This document shows positions 16,020 through 24,724 of a stretch of DNA of 42,392 nt, piece after piece (within the stretch, counting starts at the first letter, position 1; each line of letters begins with the position of its first letter). The notes beneath the pieces were generated by a model. The model was not told where the DNA came from. It saw only the letters and a program-made list of their open reading frames with translations, and did no database searches. A program made the position numbers and the translations under genes. This DNA is from Shinella granuli. GTDB lineage: Bacteria; Pseudomonadota; Alphaproteobacteria; Rhizobiales; Rhizobiaceae. Location: contig NZ_SLVX01000030.1 in assembly GCF_004341885.1 (NCBI RefSeq), forward strand, positions 1 through 42,392. Direction: 5' to 3'.

Positions 16020-16955
16020 CTATGCCGGAACGGCCTGCGTGTTGGCGGTGATGGCCTGCGCCAGGGTTTCGGCCGCGCGGGAGGGCTTGTTGCGCGGATA
16101 GGCGATGTGGAACATGTCCTCGAAGTGCATGCGTTCGGGCGCGAGCACGCGCAGCCGGTTGTTGCGGACCCATTCCTCGGCATAATGGTCGGGCAGGAAA
16201 CCGATATAGGCGCCTGAAAGCAGGAGAAGCAACGTGCCCTCCATATGCGGCGTCGCGGCGGCCCAGGTGAAGTTCACGCCGCAGATCGTCTCGTTCAGCA
16301 TGTAGGTGCGGCCGGCGAAGGATTGGGACCCCAGCACCTCGTCGGTGAGGTCCGCATCGGGGCGAATGAAGAGCGGATGGCCTTCGGCGCAGTAGAGTTT
16401 CTGCACTTCGGAGAAGACCGGTTGGCTGCGGAAATGCGGCATGACGCTGCCGACGGAAGGCATCAGCACGATCTGGTAGGAGCCGTTGAGCAGGCCCTGA
16501 TGCAGCACCTGCGGCGCGGCGACGTCGATCTCCAGGTGCACGCGCGGAGCTGCGCGGTGAAAGGCCGCCAGGGCGCCCTGGAGATCGAGGGCGTGGTTGG
16601 TGATCATGGCATCCACCGTGCCGAAACTGAGGCTGCCCGTCAGTTCTCCCTGCGCCTCCCCGATGCGGCTTTGGAACTTCTCCAGCGAGCCGAAAAGCTC
16701 GAGCGCCGCCTCATAGACGAGCCGCCCCTCGTCGGTCATCTGGAAGCCGCTGCGGCCGCGGCTGCACAGGCGGAGCCCGAGCCGTTCCTCCAGATGGCGC
16801 ATATGGGTGGAGATCGTCGCCTGCGTCATGCCGAGCGCCGATTGCGCGGCGGAAAAGCCGCCGTGCTGCACGACGGAGGCGAAGACGCGCAGCAGCCTGA
16901 GTTCGGCATCGCCGAGCGAGAGATTGAGGACGCGGTGCCGAACCTTGTTGATCAT
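16020..16955 (-). CDS. LysR-family regulator of the aldehyde dehydrogenase/NCS1/GMC operon
   Basis: Regulator of about 311 residues from the ATG at 16955; a TTG at 16985 would add ten residues. The N-terminal winged helix-turn-helix (HGGFSAAQSALGMTQATISTHMRHLEERLG) and the two-lobed effector domain are typical of LysR. No clear ribosome site is visible at either start. The gene is divergent from the aldehyde dehydrogenase, with about 230 bases between starts, and probably controls that operon. An inverted repeat (16955-16970) overlaps its own start codon, suggesting autoregulation. Confidence 0.88.
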   Translation of the reverse strand: MINKVRHRVLNLSLGDAELRLLRVFASVVQHGGFSAAQSALGMTQATISTHMRHLEERLGLRLCSRGRSGFQMTDEGRLVYEAALELFGSLEKFQSRIGEAQGELTGSLSFGTVDAMITNHALDLQGALAAFHRAAPRVHLEIDVAAPQVLHQGLLNGSYQIVLMPSVGSVMPHFRSQPVFSEVQKLYCAEGHPLFIRPDADLTDEVLGSQSFAGRTYMLNETICGVNFTWAAATPHMEGTLLLLLSGAYIGFLPDHYAEEWVRNNRLRVLAPERMHFEDMFHIAYPRNKPSRAAETLAQAITANTQAVPA

Positions 16956-16970
16956 GCATTGATTAATGCA
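16955..16970. promoter_or_regulatory. Inverted repeat at the LysR start, candidate autoregulatory operator
   Basis: TGCATT-GATT-AATGCA is a perfect 6-4-6 dyad abutting the LysR start codon. A related TGCAAT lies at 16981-16986. It is AT-rich against a GC-rich background. Binding has not been shown; the call rests on symmetry and location. Confidence 0.35.
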
Positions 16971-17187
16971 CAAGTGAACATGCAATCATAGATACTTTTA
17001 AACGTTTCTTTCTTTGGCACACTCCCTCGACTTTTGCAGGAGAGGGATGGCCAGCAATTCCTGTGAGACCGGACACCCGAGCCGGACCGGGACGCCATCG
17101 ATGCCGACATCATGCAAGGACGCAGCAGCGTTGAGCGAACGCAGGACGATCGGCGCGCCCGGACGGCCGGCTGAAAAGGAGGAACAC

Positions 17188-18696
17188 ATGGACGAAAGCG
17201 TCCGCGACTATCTCGATCGCTACGGCGTCAGCGACGCGACGCGGCAGTTTCTGGCAAAGCCTCGGAAGATGTTCATCGACGGCGCCTGGGTCGACAGCGG
17301 CGATGGTGCGACCTTCGACATTTTCGAGCCGTCCACCGGAGGCCGGATCACCAGCGCGCCATCAGGCACGATCGAGGATCTCGACCGGGCTGTCCGGGCC
17401 GCGCGCCGGCAGTTCGACGGCGGGGATTGGCGCCGCCTCAAGCCGCTCGCGCGCGAGCGCCTGCTGCACCGCCTCGCCGATCTCCTCGAAACACATGGCG
17501 ACGAGCTGGCGGAAATCGAATCCATCGACATGGGCAAGTCCGTAACCTTCGCCCGGGAGATCGACATCCAGGGCACGGTCGACACGTTCCGCTATTTCGC
17601 CGGCTGGCCCTCCAAGCTGCATGGGCGCACCGTGGAGCCGTCCATTCCCGGCAATTACCTTGCCTATACCCGCAAGGAGCCGTTGGGCGTGGTCGCGGCC
17701 ATCGTGCCGTGGAACTTCCCGCTCCAGACCATGGCCTGGAAGCTCGCGGCCGCCCTTGCCGCCGGCTGCACCGTCATCGTCAAGCCGGCCGAACTGACCT
17801 CGCTCTCCACCCTGCGCTTTGCGGAACTGGCGCAGGAGGCCGGCATTCCCGATGGCGTGGTCAATGTTGTTACCGGCCGCGGCAGCATCATCGGCGCGGC
17901 GATGTCGACGCATCCGGGCATAAACAAGGTCACCTTCACCGGCTCGACGCCGGTTGGGCAGGAGGTCGGTCGCTCCGCCGTCGGCAGCCTCAAGCATGTC
18001 ACGCTGGAACTCGGCGGCAAGTCGCCCGTGCTCGTTCTCGATGATGCCGACCTGCCGCGTGCCGCCCTGGCGGTGGCGAACGGCGTGTTCTTCAATTCCG
18101 GCCAGGTCTGCGATGCCGGCACGCGCGTCTATGTCCAGCGCTCGGTGCATGACGCTTTCCTCGACGAACTGGTGAAGGTCACCCGTACGCTCAAGATCGC
18201 ACCGGGCCTCGACCGTGACTGCTATATCGGCCCCCTGGTCTCCGCGCAGCAGAAGACGGTCGTTTCGGCCTATGTCGAGGCCGGTCGCCGAGACGGCGCG
18301 GAACTGATCCATGGCGGCGGCAGTCCGGCCGGGCCTGGCCATTTCGTCGAGCCCGCCATTTTCGCCCATTGCAGGCCGGAGATGAGCATCGTGCGCGAGG
18401 AGATCTTCGGGCCGGTGCTGGTGACCAGCCCCTTCGATACGCTCGACGACGCGGTCTCGCTGGCGAACGATACGCCCTTCGGCCTTGCCGCTGCGATCTA
18501 TTCGAACGATCTCGCACGGGTGCACACGCTCATCCCGCGCCTCCATGCGGGCTCCGTCTATGTCAACGCGCACAGCACGATCGATCCGTCCATGCCCTTC
18601 GGGGGCTTCAAGGATTCCGGCTTCGGCAAGGATCTCGGGCCGGAACAGCTCGACCACCTGATGGAGACCAAGGCCGTGTGGATCACGCTGCCGTGA
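17188..18696 (+). CDS. NAD(P)-dependent aldehyde dehydrogenase
   Basis: Aldehyde dehydrogenase of 502 residues, the normal length. The NAD-binding PWNFP (174-178) and FTGST (250-254), catalytic base Glu274 (LELGGK) and nucleophile Cys308 (GQVC) are all present. It oxidises an aldehyde to the acid in the cytosol. The AAGGAGG site (17175-17181) fits the ATG at 17188. An in-frame ATG at 17047, also preceded by AGGAG, would add 47 residues unlike any aldehyde dehydrogenase N-terminus. The gene heads an operon with an NCS1 permease and a GMC alcohol oxidoreductase, so it probably takes the aldehyde made by the GMC enzyme, much as BetB follows BetA. A betaine-aldehyde substrate is possible but unproven. 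Confidence 0.92.
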   Translation: MDESVRDYLDRYGVSDATRQFLAKPRKMFIDGAWVDSGDGATFDIFEPSTGGRITSAPSGTIEDLDRAVRAARRQFDGGDWRRLKPLARERLLHRLADLLETHGDELAEIESIDMGKSVTFAREIDIQGTVDTFRYFAGWPSKLHGRTVEPSIPGNYLAYTRKEPLGVVAAIVPWNFPLQTMAWKLAAALAAGCTVIVKPAELTSLSTLRFAELAQEAGIPDGVVNVVTGRGSIIGAAMSTHPGINKVTFTGSTPVGQEVGRSAVGSLKHVTLELGGKSPVLVLDDADLPRAALAVANGVFFNSGQVCDAGTRVYVQRSVHDAFLDELVKVTRTLKIAPGLDRDCYIGPLVSAQQKTVVSAYVEAGRRDGAELIHGGGSPAGPGHFVEPAIFAHCRPEMSIVREEIFGPVLVTSPFDTLDDAVSLANDTPFGLAAAIYSNDLARVHTLIPRLHAGSVYVNAHSTIDPSMPFGGFKDSGFGKDLGPEQLDHLMETKAVWITLP

Positions 18697-18702
18697 CATT
18701 CG

Positions 18703-18730
18703 CCGGCCGCCTTCCATCGGCGGCCGGTTT
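18703..18730 (+). terminator. Hairpin after the aldehyde dehydrogenase gene
   Basis: A perfect 9-bp stem CCGGCCGCC/GGCGGCCGG with a 7-base loop is followed by TTTCCTC. It begins six bases after the stop codon and could partly separate the enzyme gene from the small membrane protein and permease downstream. Confidence 0.45.
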
Positions 18731-18831
18731 CCTCACCGCGGACGCTTCGCGCATCCGCACGATCGGCGGCTGATGGAGCCGTGTTCATCGCGGAAAGACG
18801 CCGAAGGCGCGACGCGAAAAGGGGAACAACA

Positions 18832-18999
18832 ATGGAAAACGATATCGCCTGGCAGAATGAACTGGTGCGCCGCGCGCGCATCTATGAAGACATCGAGGCG
18901 GGGCGCCGTTTCGAGGGAACGATGACCGCGCTCGACTATGCCGCCATGGCCGCGCTGACCTTCGTGCTGGTCGTGGCCTTCTGGATCTGGGGGGCGTGA
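18832..18999 (+). CDS. Small single-pass membrane protein preceding the NCS1 permease
   Basis: Protein of 55 residues. The first 35 are charged and helical (ENDIAWQNELVRRARIYEDIEAG, then RRFEGTM); the last 20 form one membrane helix (YAAMAALTFVLVVAFWIWGA). AAAAGGGGAA (18817-18826) is a good ribosome site for the ATG at 18832. The permease begins one base after its stop, so the two are tightly coupled. I do not recognise a family. A role as a small accessory subunit of the permease is an inference from position. Confidence 0.65.
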   Translation: MENDIAWQNELVRRARIYEDIEAGRRFEGTMTALDYAAMAALTFVLVVAFWIWGA

Positions 19000-19000
19000 G

Positions 19001-20464
19001 ATGACCGATCACGTCGCCTCTGGCGGCATCGCCGCCACTGACAGCGAACGGGCGGAAGCCGGTCGCCACCGCGCTGCCGCCGAACGCGGCGATGCGCCGC
19101 TTCTCCCGTCGGAACGGCTGTGGGGATTCTGGGAGTTCACCTACAGCAATTCAGCGCTTGCGATCGCCACCTGGGCCTTCCTGATCGGCGGCTCCGTCGG
19201 CCTGTTCGTCGGGCCGAAGGAGGGCATTGCCGCCATCGTCATCGGCAATATCGTCGGTGTGGTGCTGACGGCGCTTGCCACCACCTGCATGTCCGGGCGC
19301 TACGGCGTCGAGCAGTTCATCGCCCTGCGCAGCCAGTTCGGCTACAACGGCAGCCGTGTCGTCTATCTGCTCGCCGTGGTGCTCCTGACCATGGGCTGGC
19401 TTGCCGTGCTTGCCATGATGTTCGGCCGTTCGATCGACGGGCTGATGGCGTTGAGCGCCGGCGAGGCGGCCAGCCCGACCGGCGGCAAGATGATCGTCGC
19501 CGCGGTCGGCGCGATCCTGCTCACCTGGTTCATCGTTGCCAAGGGGCCGACGTCGATCAAGTTCTTCAACATGGTCGTCTCGCCGGCGCTGGTCGTGCTG
19601 ATGGTGGTGATGCTCTATCTCATCCTCAGCCAGCGTTCCTTTGACGAGCTTCTCGCACTGCCGGCGCTCGATCCGCCCTTTGAGGACAACACGCTGAACT
19701 TCATCATCGCCGTCGAGGTCAATCTTGCCGCAGGCTTCTCCTGGTGGCCCTATATTGGCAACCTCGCCCGCCTGACGAAGAACGAGCGCACCGCCTTCTG
19801 GCCGAACATCCTCGGCATCTTCGGCGCGGCCGCCCTCGGCGAGATCGTCGGCCTGCTCGCGGCCGTCGCGCTCGGCGACAGCGATCCGACGATCTGGATG
19901 ACCCGGATTGCCGGCCCCATCATCGGTGTCGTGGCGCTGCTCTTCGTCGCTTTCGCCAACATGACCTCGATGGCGAACATCCTCTACACGTCCATCGTCG
20001 GCCTCCGGCAGGTGGGGACGGAGCCGGTGCGCCGCATTCCCTGGGGCATGATCCTCTTTCTCTTCTGCCTCATCCCGCTCGGTCTCGTCGTCTTCTATCC
20101 CGAGATGTATGACGGCTTCTTCATCTTCCTCGTCTGGACCTCGGCGCTCAATTCCGCGCTCGCGGGCATCGGCATCGTCGATTACTTCTTCCTGCGCGGC
20201 CAGAAGCTCGACATGCACAGCCTGCACCGCCCCCAGGAAAACGGTCCCTACCGCTTCTGGGCCGGGTTCAATCCCGTCGGGCTTGCGGCCCTTGCCGTCG
20301 GCTTCGTCGTCTACGTGACCATCTTCAATCCGCAGACGCTCGCCAGCCTGCCGGCCTTCAAGTACCTGACTGCCTCGATCCCTGCATGCCTTGTCGCAGG
20401 GGCGGTCCACTACGTCCTGACCCGGCTCGTCGCCCGCCGGCGCGGCTGGGGCCTCTACCCGTAA
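19001..20464 (+). CDS. NCS1-family permease (cytosine/purine/hydantoin transporter family)
   Basis: Integral membrane protein of 487 residues with about 12 hydrophobic segments. The N-terminal '[20 protein letters not shown]' region and helix 1 ([18 protein letters not shown]) match the nucleobase:cation symporter-1 family. The first 40 residues are hydrophilic. It imports a small nitrogenous ring compound or related amine, driven by Na+ or H+. Its operon partners, an aldehyde dehydrogenase and a GMC alcohol dehydrogenase, suggest a substrate with an oxidisable alcohol side chain rather than plain cytosine. The C-terminus is short, as usual. Confidence 0.88.
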   Translation: MTDHVASGGIAATDSERAEAGRHRAAAERGDAPLLPSERLWGFWEFTYSNSALAIATWAFLIGGSVGLFVGPKEGIAAIVIGNIVGVVLTALATTCMSGRYGVEQFIALRSQFGYNGSRVVYLLAVVLLTMGWLAVLAMMFGRSIDGLMALSAGEAASPTGGKMIVAAVGAILLTWFIVAKGPTSIKFFNMVVSPALVVLMVVMLYLILSQRSFDELLALPALDPPFEDNTLNFIIAVEVNLAAGFSWWPYIGNLARLTKNERTAFWPNILGIFGAAALGEIVGLLAAVALGDSDPTIWMTRIAGPIIGVVALLFVAFANMTSMANILYTSIVGLRQVGTEPVRRIPWGMILFLFCLIPLGLVVFYPEMYDGFFIFLVWTSALNSALAGIGIVDYFFLRGQKLDMHSLHRPQENGPYRFWAGFNPVGLAALAVGFVVYVTIFNPQTLASLPAFKYLTASIPACLVAGAVHYVLTRLVARRRGWGLYP

Positions 20465-20481
20465 ACCTCCGGATGACCGCC

Positions 20482-22167
20482 ATGACCGACACCTACGACT
20501 ACATCATCATCGGCGCCGGATCGGCCGGCTGCGTGCTCGCCAATCGCCTTTCGGAGGATCCGGCCACCAGGGTGCTGGTGCTCGAATATGGCGGCAGCGA
20601 CCGGTCGATCTTCATCCAGATGCCGACGGCGCTGTCCATTCCGATGAACGGCACCAGGTACAACTGGAAATACATGACCCTGCCGGAGCCCGGTCTTGGC
20701 GGCCGGCGGGTGCACTGCCCGCGCGGCAAGGTGATCGGCGGCTCCTCCTCGATCAACGGGCTCGTCTATATGCGCGGCCATGCCCGCGATTTCGACGAGT
20801 GGGAGGAGCTGGGCGCGCGCGGCTGGCGCTACGCCAATTGCCTGCCCTATTTCCAGCGCGCCGAAAGCTGGCAGGACGGGGGCGACGCCTATCGCGGCGA
20901 TTCCGGCCCGCTTGCCACCAATGCCGGCAACGAGATGCGGAACCCGCTCTACAAGGCCTTCGTCGATGCCGGGCGCGAGGCGGGCTACATCACCACCGAG
21001 GACCCGAACGGGCATATGCAGGAGGGGTTCGGGCCGATGCACATGACCGTCAAGGACGGCGTGCGCTGGTCGACGGCCAATGCCTACCTGAAGCCCGCCA
21101 TGGGCCGGCCGAACCTTGCCGTCGTCACCCATGCCATGACGCGGCGCGTGCTCCTCGAAGGCAAGCGTGCAATCGGCGTGGAGTATGAGCTCGGCGGCGA
21201 ACGCAAGGTGGCGAAGGCGAACCGCGAGGTGCTGGTCTCCTCCGGCCCGATCGGCTCGCCGCATCTCCTGCAACGCTCCGGCATCGGCCCGGCCGCCGTG
21301 CTGCGGAAGGCGGGCGTTGCTGTCCTGCATGACCTGCCGGGCGTCGGCGAGAACCTGCAGGATCACTCTGAAGTCTATATCCAGTATGCCTGCAAGGAGC
21401 CGATCACGCTGAACGGCAGGATGGGGCTTTTGAGCCGCGCCTTGATCGGTGCGGAATGGCTGCTGTTCAAGAAGGGGCTCTCGGTCTCCAACCATTTCGA
21501 GAGCGGCGGCTTCATCCGATCCGATGCCTCCCTGCTATGGCCGGACATCCAGTTCCACTTCCTGCCGGCCGCCATGCGCTATGACGGGAAAAAGCCGCTC
21601 GACGGCCACGGCTTCATGGTGTTGACCGGGCCGAACAAGCCGAAGAGCCGCGGCTATGTGCGCCTGCGCTCGCCGGAAGCGCACGAGCAGCCGGATATCC
21701 TCTTCAACTATCTCGATCGCGAGGAGGACCGCGAGGGCTTCCGGCGCTGTCTGCACCTCACCCGCGAGATCATCGCCCAGCCGGCTTTCGACCGGTTCCG
21801 CGGCGAGGAGATCGCACCCGGCAAGGATGTGCGCGGCGATGACGAGATCGACGCCTGGGTGCGCGAGACCATGGAGAGTACCTACCATCCCTGCGGCTCG
21901 TGCCGCATGGGCGAGGATGACCTGGCCGTCGTCGACAGCGACCTGAAGGTGCGCGGCCTTGACGGCCTGCGCGTCATCGACAGCTCCGTCTTTCCCGCCG
22001 AGCCCAATGCCAACCTCAACGCGCCGACCATCATGCTGGCCGAGCGTGCCGCCGATATCGTGCGCGGCAAGCCGCTGCTCGCCGCTTCCAATGCGGAGGT
22101 GGGCGTGGCGCCCGGCGTCGGCGTTACCCAGCGCAGCGGCACGCCGCTCCGTGCCTTCCGGCATTGA
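20482..22167 (+). CDS. GMC-family FAD oxidoreductase (choline dehydrogenase-like)
   Basis: Flavoenzyme of 561 residues. The N-terminal dinucleotide fold IIIGAGSAG (8-16) binds FAD, and the GMC signature region [19 protein letters not shown] follows. The catalytic pair is His469 ([12 protein letters not shown]) and Asn513 (NLNAPT), spaced 44 residues apart as in choline oxidase. It oxidises a primary alcohol to an aldehyde. An ATG at 20473 would add three residues; 20482 is chosen because GGA lies eight bases before it. BetA relatives are about 550 residues and very similar, but many paralogues act on other alcohols. The next operon step is probably the aldehyde dehydrogenase at 17188. Confidence 0.9.
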   Translation: MTDTYDYIIIGAGSAGCVLANRLSEDPATRVLVLEYGGSDRSIFIQMPTALSIPMNGTRYNWKYMTLPEPGLGGRRVHCPRGKVIGGSSSINGLVYMRGHARDFDEWEELGARGWRYANCLPYFQRAESWQDGGDAYRGDSGPLATNAGNEMRNPLYKAFVDAGREAGYITTEDPNGHMQEGFGPMHMTVKDGVRWSTANAYLKPAMGRPNLAVVTHAMTRRVLLEGKRAIGVEYELGGERKVAKANREVLVSSGPIGSPHLLQRSGIGPAAVLRKAGVAVLHDLPGVGENLQDHSEVYIQYACKEPITLNGRMGLLSRALIGAEWLLFKKGLSVSNHFESGGFIRSDASLLWPDIQFHFLPAAMRYDGKKPLDGHGFMVLTGPNKPKSRGYVRLRSPEAHEQPDILFNYLDREEDREGFRRCLHLTREIIAQPAFDRFRGEEIAPGKDVRGDDEIDAWVRETMESTYHPCGSCRMGEDDLAVVDSDLKVRGLDGLRVIDSSVFPAEPNANLNAPTIMLAERAADIVRGKPLLAASNAEVGVAPGVGVTQRSGTPLRAFRH

Positions 22168-22178
22168 GGGGGGCGGAG

Positions 22179-22409
22179 ATGCCGCAGAGTATCGGCTACC
22201 TGGTGGCGCGGCGGCATCGCGAGGATCCGGAGGAGCCGCGCGACTGGGCTCTCGTCGTGGAGGCCTTCCTTCGCGGGCTTCTGGCCCGCTTCTCCGCCGG
22301 CGCGTCATGGCTTTGCGGCGGATCTCTCACAGCCGGAAGAGCGCCTCGGCAAGACGCCCGACATAGGGGGTCATGCGCTCCACCGGAACGCCGGCATAAC
22401 CGAGGATGA
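22179..22409 (+). CDS. Possible small or truncated ORF of unknown function
   Basis: A 76-residue frame with a strong purine-rich ribosome site (GGGGGGCGGAG) begins 11 bases after the GMC gene. The first about 43 residues (QSIGYLVARRHREDPEEPRDW, then ALVVEAFLRGLLARF) use GC-rich third positions and look coding. The rest overlaps the antisense of the MocR remnant. It may be the head of a gene cut by the rearrangement here, or not a gene at all. I do not recognise it. Confidence 0.3.
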   Translation: MPQSIGYLVARRHREDPEEPRDWALVVEAFLRGLLARFSAGASWLCGGSLTAGRAPRQDARHRGSCAPPERRHNRG

Positions 22410-22737
22410 GCGCACCCGGCCGTACGGCGCTGATCGTATAGTCGGACAGCGGATAACATTGCAGTCCGGCGGCGAGCACCGCGCGATGGGCTGTTCGGTC
22501 CTCCCGTCCGTTCTCCAGCCAGGCGAGCGCGTTGAGCCCGCTTTCGGAGCAGTCGATGCGGGCAAGCCCTGCGAGGGCTGCCCAGCCGGCCTTCCCGAAG
22601 GCCTCGCGTCGCTCGGCATAAAGGCCGCGCATGCGCCGCAGGTGACTGGCGAAATGTCCGCCGCCGATGAATTTGGCAAGGGCGAGCTGGGTCTCCACCG
22701 GCACGCTGCGATGGATCAGGCCTGAAAGGTTGCGGAA
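22327..22737 (-). pseudogene. C-terminal remnant of a MocR/PdxR-type regulator
   Basis: About 137 residues match the end of the aminotransferase-like domain of MocR regulators (a GntR helix-turn-helix fused to a class I aminotransferase fold). Visible are VPVETQLALAKFIGGGHF, SHLRRMRGLYAERREA and an ALILGYAGV segment before the C-terminus. Full MocR proteins are about 450-500 residues. The N-terminal two thirds, including the DNA-binding domain and the PLP lysine region, are absent. Similarity starts at about 22737, where the sequence changes abruptly to the coding strand of an ABC ATPase. The fragment has no start codon of its own. Confidence 0.75.
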
Positions 22738-22741
22738 GGTG

Positions 22742-23665
22742 CTGCGCATAGTGGCCGGCTTCGAGACGCCGACATCGGGCGCGATCCGCATCGATGGACG
22801 GGACGTGACCGGCCTTCCCGCCAACCGCCGCAAGATCGGCATGGTCTTCCAGGCCTATGCGCTCTTTCCCAACCTGACGGTCGCGGACAATATCGGCTTC
22901 GGCCTCAAGGTTGCGGGTGAGGAAAAAGCGGCAATCGCCCGACGCGTCGGGGACATGCTGGAGCTGATCGGCCTGCCGCAGCTCGGCAGCCGCTATCCCT
23001 TCCAGCTCTCCGGCGGCCAGCAGCAGCGCGTGGCGCTCGCCCGCGCGCTCGCGCCGCGCCCGCAGGTGCTGCTGCTCGACGAACCGCTCTCGGCGCTCGG
23101 CGCGAAGATCCGCATCAGCCTGCGCGAGGAGATCCGCCGCATCCAGCAGGATCTCGGCATCACCACCATCTTCGTCACGCACGATCAGGAAGAGGCGCTC
23201 TCCATATCGGATCGCATCGTCGTCATGCACCAGGGCATCGCCGACCAGGTCGGGACGCCCTTCGACATCTACAATCGCCCGGCCACGCGCTTCGTGGCGG
23301 AATTCGTCGGCACGCTCAATCTCGTCGATGCCGACGTGGTCGATGCGGCCAGCGGCCGCGTGCGGCTCGGCGACGTGCCCGTCGTGCTGAACCGGCCGCT
23401 GCCTGCCCGCGCCGGCGAGCGCATCCGCCTGGCGCTTCGGCCCGAAACGGCGGCGCTCGGCCGTGCGGAGGGGCACGACATCGTGCTTCCCGGCCGCATC
23501 GCCGAGGTTCATTTCCTCGGCGCCGTGATCCGCATTCGCGTGATGGTCGGCGGCCAGCTTCTCTCCCTCGATACGTTCAACCGGCCCGGCCGTCCCCCGC
23601 CGGCTGTCGGCGCGCCCGTCGAGGTCAGCCTCTCGGACCGCGATCTTCTGGTGCTTGCGGCCTGA
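22742..23665 (+). pseudogene. ABC transporter ATPase, 5'-truncated, lacking Walker A
   Basis: Similarity begins abruptly at LRIVAGFE, the residues that normally follow GxxGxGKTT, so about 40 N-terminal residues with the P-loop are missing. What remains is normal MalK/PotA-type: Q-loop MVFQAYALFP, LSGGQQQR, Walker B LLLDEP, VTHDQEEA and the C-terminal regulatory domain. The D-loop reads SALGAK instead of SALDAK, a possible further sign of decay. An ATG at 22667 keeps the frame open, but those residues come from the antisense of the MocR fragment. Without a P-loop it cannot hydrolyse ATP. No cognate permeases or binding protein lie upstream. Confidence 0.8.
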
Positions 23666-23701
23666 GGGTCGGGCATCGCAATCCTTACGGAGGAAACGGA
23701 C

Positions 23702-24724
23702 ATGCCATGGGGTACTCAACCGCCCCCGGACTGGCGCAAAAGAGTGGCGGCGCTGCCTTTGGCGAAGCGCCTCCGGCTTGCTGCGCGGGCGCGCACCGCG
23801 CCGCTTTTTGCCCATGCCTATGCCTTTCATCTCAACATGCGTTTCGGCGGCATGACCCCGCTGCATCTCGCAGACTTCACCGCGGCACAGCGCCTTTCCG
23901 GCCTCAAGCTCCATGTCGATGACGGGGAACAGGCCAGTCTCGGCCGGATGGATGGCGATGCGCTCGCCGGTTTCGCCGCGCAGATGAAGGCCCGCGGCCT
24001 GGAGCTGCATGTGGAGACCAGCACCACGGCGCCGCACGGCCTTGCCGATGCCGTGCGCATAGCGCTTGCCACAGGTGCGACCTCTCTCCGCTGCTATCCG
24101 CGCTACGAGGGACGGGTGTCGCAGATCATCGCCTGGACGATCGCCGATCTCCGGCGCCTTGCCGATTTCGACCCGCAGGGCAGGCTGCGCTACACGCTGG
24201 AACAGCACGAAGACCTCAAATCGGAGGAACTCATCCATATCATCGAGGCCGTCGGCAATCCGCGCCTCAGCCTGCTGTTCGATTTCGGCAACATGATCAA
24301 CGCCTACGAACGGCCGATGCCGGCTCTCGCGATCCAGGCGCCGCATATCACCGAGGTCCATGTCAAGGATTGTCTCGTGCAACCGGATCGCGGCGGCTGG
24401 GCACATCTTGCCTGCCTCTCGGGTGAGGGGCGCCTGCCGATCCAGGCGATGTTGCTGGAGCTTCTTCTGCTCGGCGAGGACCGTCCGCAGGTGTTGGCCT
24501 TCGGGCTGGAGGAGGAGGAGGGCTACTTCGCTCCGGCCCTGCGACGTCCGTCGGATGGGCCTGACCCGTTCATTCCCGCCCGCACGGCCAGCTTCACCGG
24601 CCGCGGCACCGGAGATCTCGGGCCGCGCCTGAGCCGGGAAGCCGCTGCCGCCCACCGACAGGTGGAAACGATCCGAACCATGCTCGAAGACATCGCCCTG
24701 GAAGCCGAAAGGACCGAAGGATGA
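23702..24724 (+). CDS. Sugar phosphate isomerase/epimerase-like TIM-barrel protein
   Basis: Protein of 340 residues of the xylose-isomerase-like TIM-barrel group (AP endonuclease 2 fold). Metal-binding features are placed as expected: a Glu in RYTLEQHED, Asp/His-type ligands in LLFDFGNM and EVHVKD, and a late Glu in AFGLEEEEG. GGAGGAAAC precedes the ATG at 23702. It probably isomerises or epimerises a sugar or sugar phosphate. It follows the broken ATPase gene and overlaps the HisN-like gene by four bases. If its promoter lay upstream of the lost transporter genes, expression may be impaired now. Confidence 0.78.
   Translation: MPWGTQPPPDWRKRVAALPLAKRLRLAARARTAPLFAHAYAFHLNMRFGGMTPLHLADFTAAQRLSGLKLHVDDGEQASLGRMDGDALAGFAAQMKARGLELHVETSTTAPHGLADAVRIALATGATSLRCYPRYEGRVSQIIAWTIADLRRLADFDPQGRLRYTLEQHEDLKSEELIHIIEAVGNPRLSLLFDFGNMINAYERPMPALAIQAPHITEVHVKDCLVQPDRGGWAHLACLSGEGRLPIQAMLLELLLLGEDRPQVLAFGLEEEEGYFAPALRRPSDGPDPFIPARTASFTGRGTGDLGPRLSREAAAAHRQVETIRTMLEDIALEAERTEG

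Noticed and set aside
17024-17038. TGGCAC...TTTTGCA resembling a sigma-54 promoter
   Set aside because: The GG and GC elements are about 17 bases apart instead of the required 10, so it cannot serve as a -24/-12 promoter.
20482-22167. Firm naming as betA
   Set aside because: Catalytic His/Asn are shared by the whole GMC family; the NCS1 permease context does not support choline specifically.
22196-24655. Long leftward open frame (819 codons)
   Set aside because: It is antisense to the ATPase remnant and isomerase gene, with Arg/Ala-rich low-information sequence typical of GC-rich shadow frames; the MocR remnant is in a different frame.
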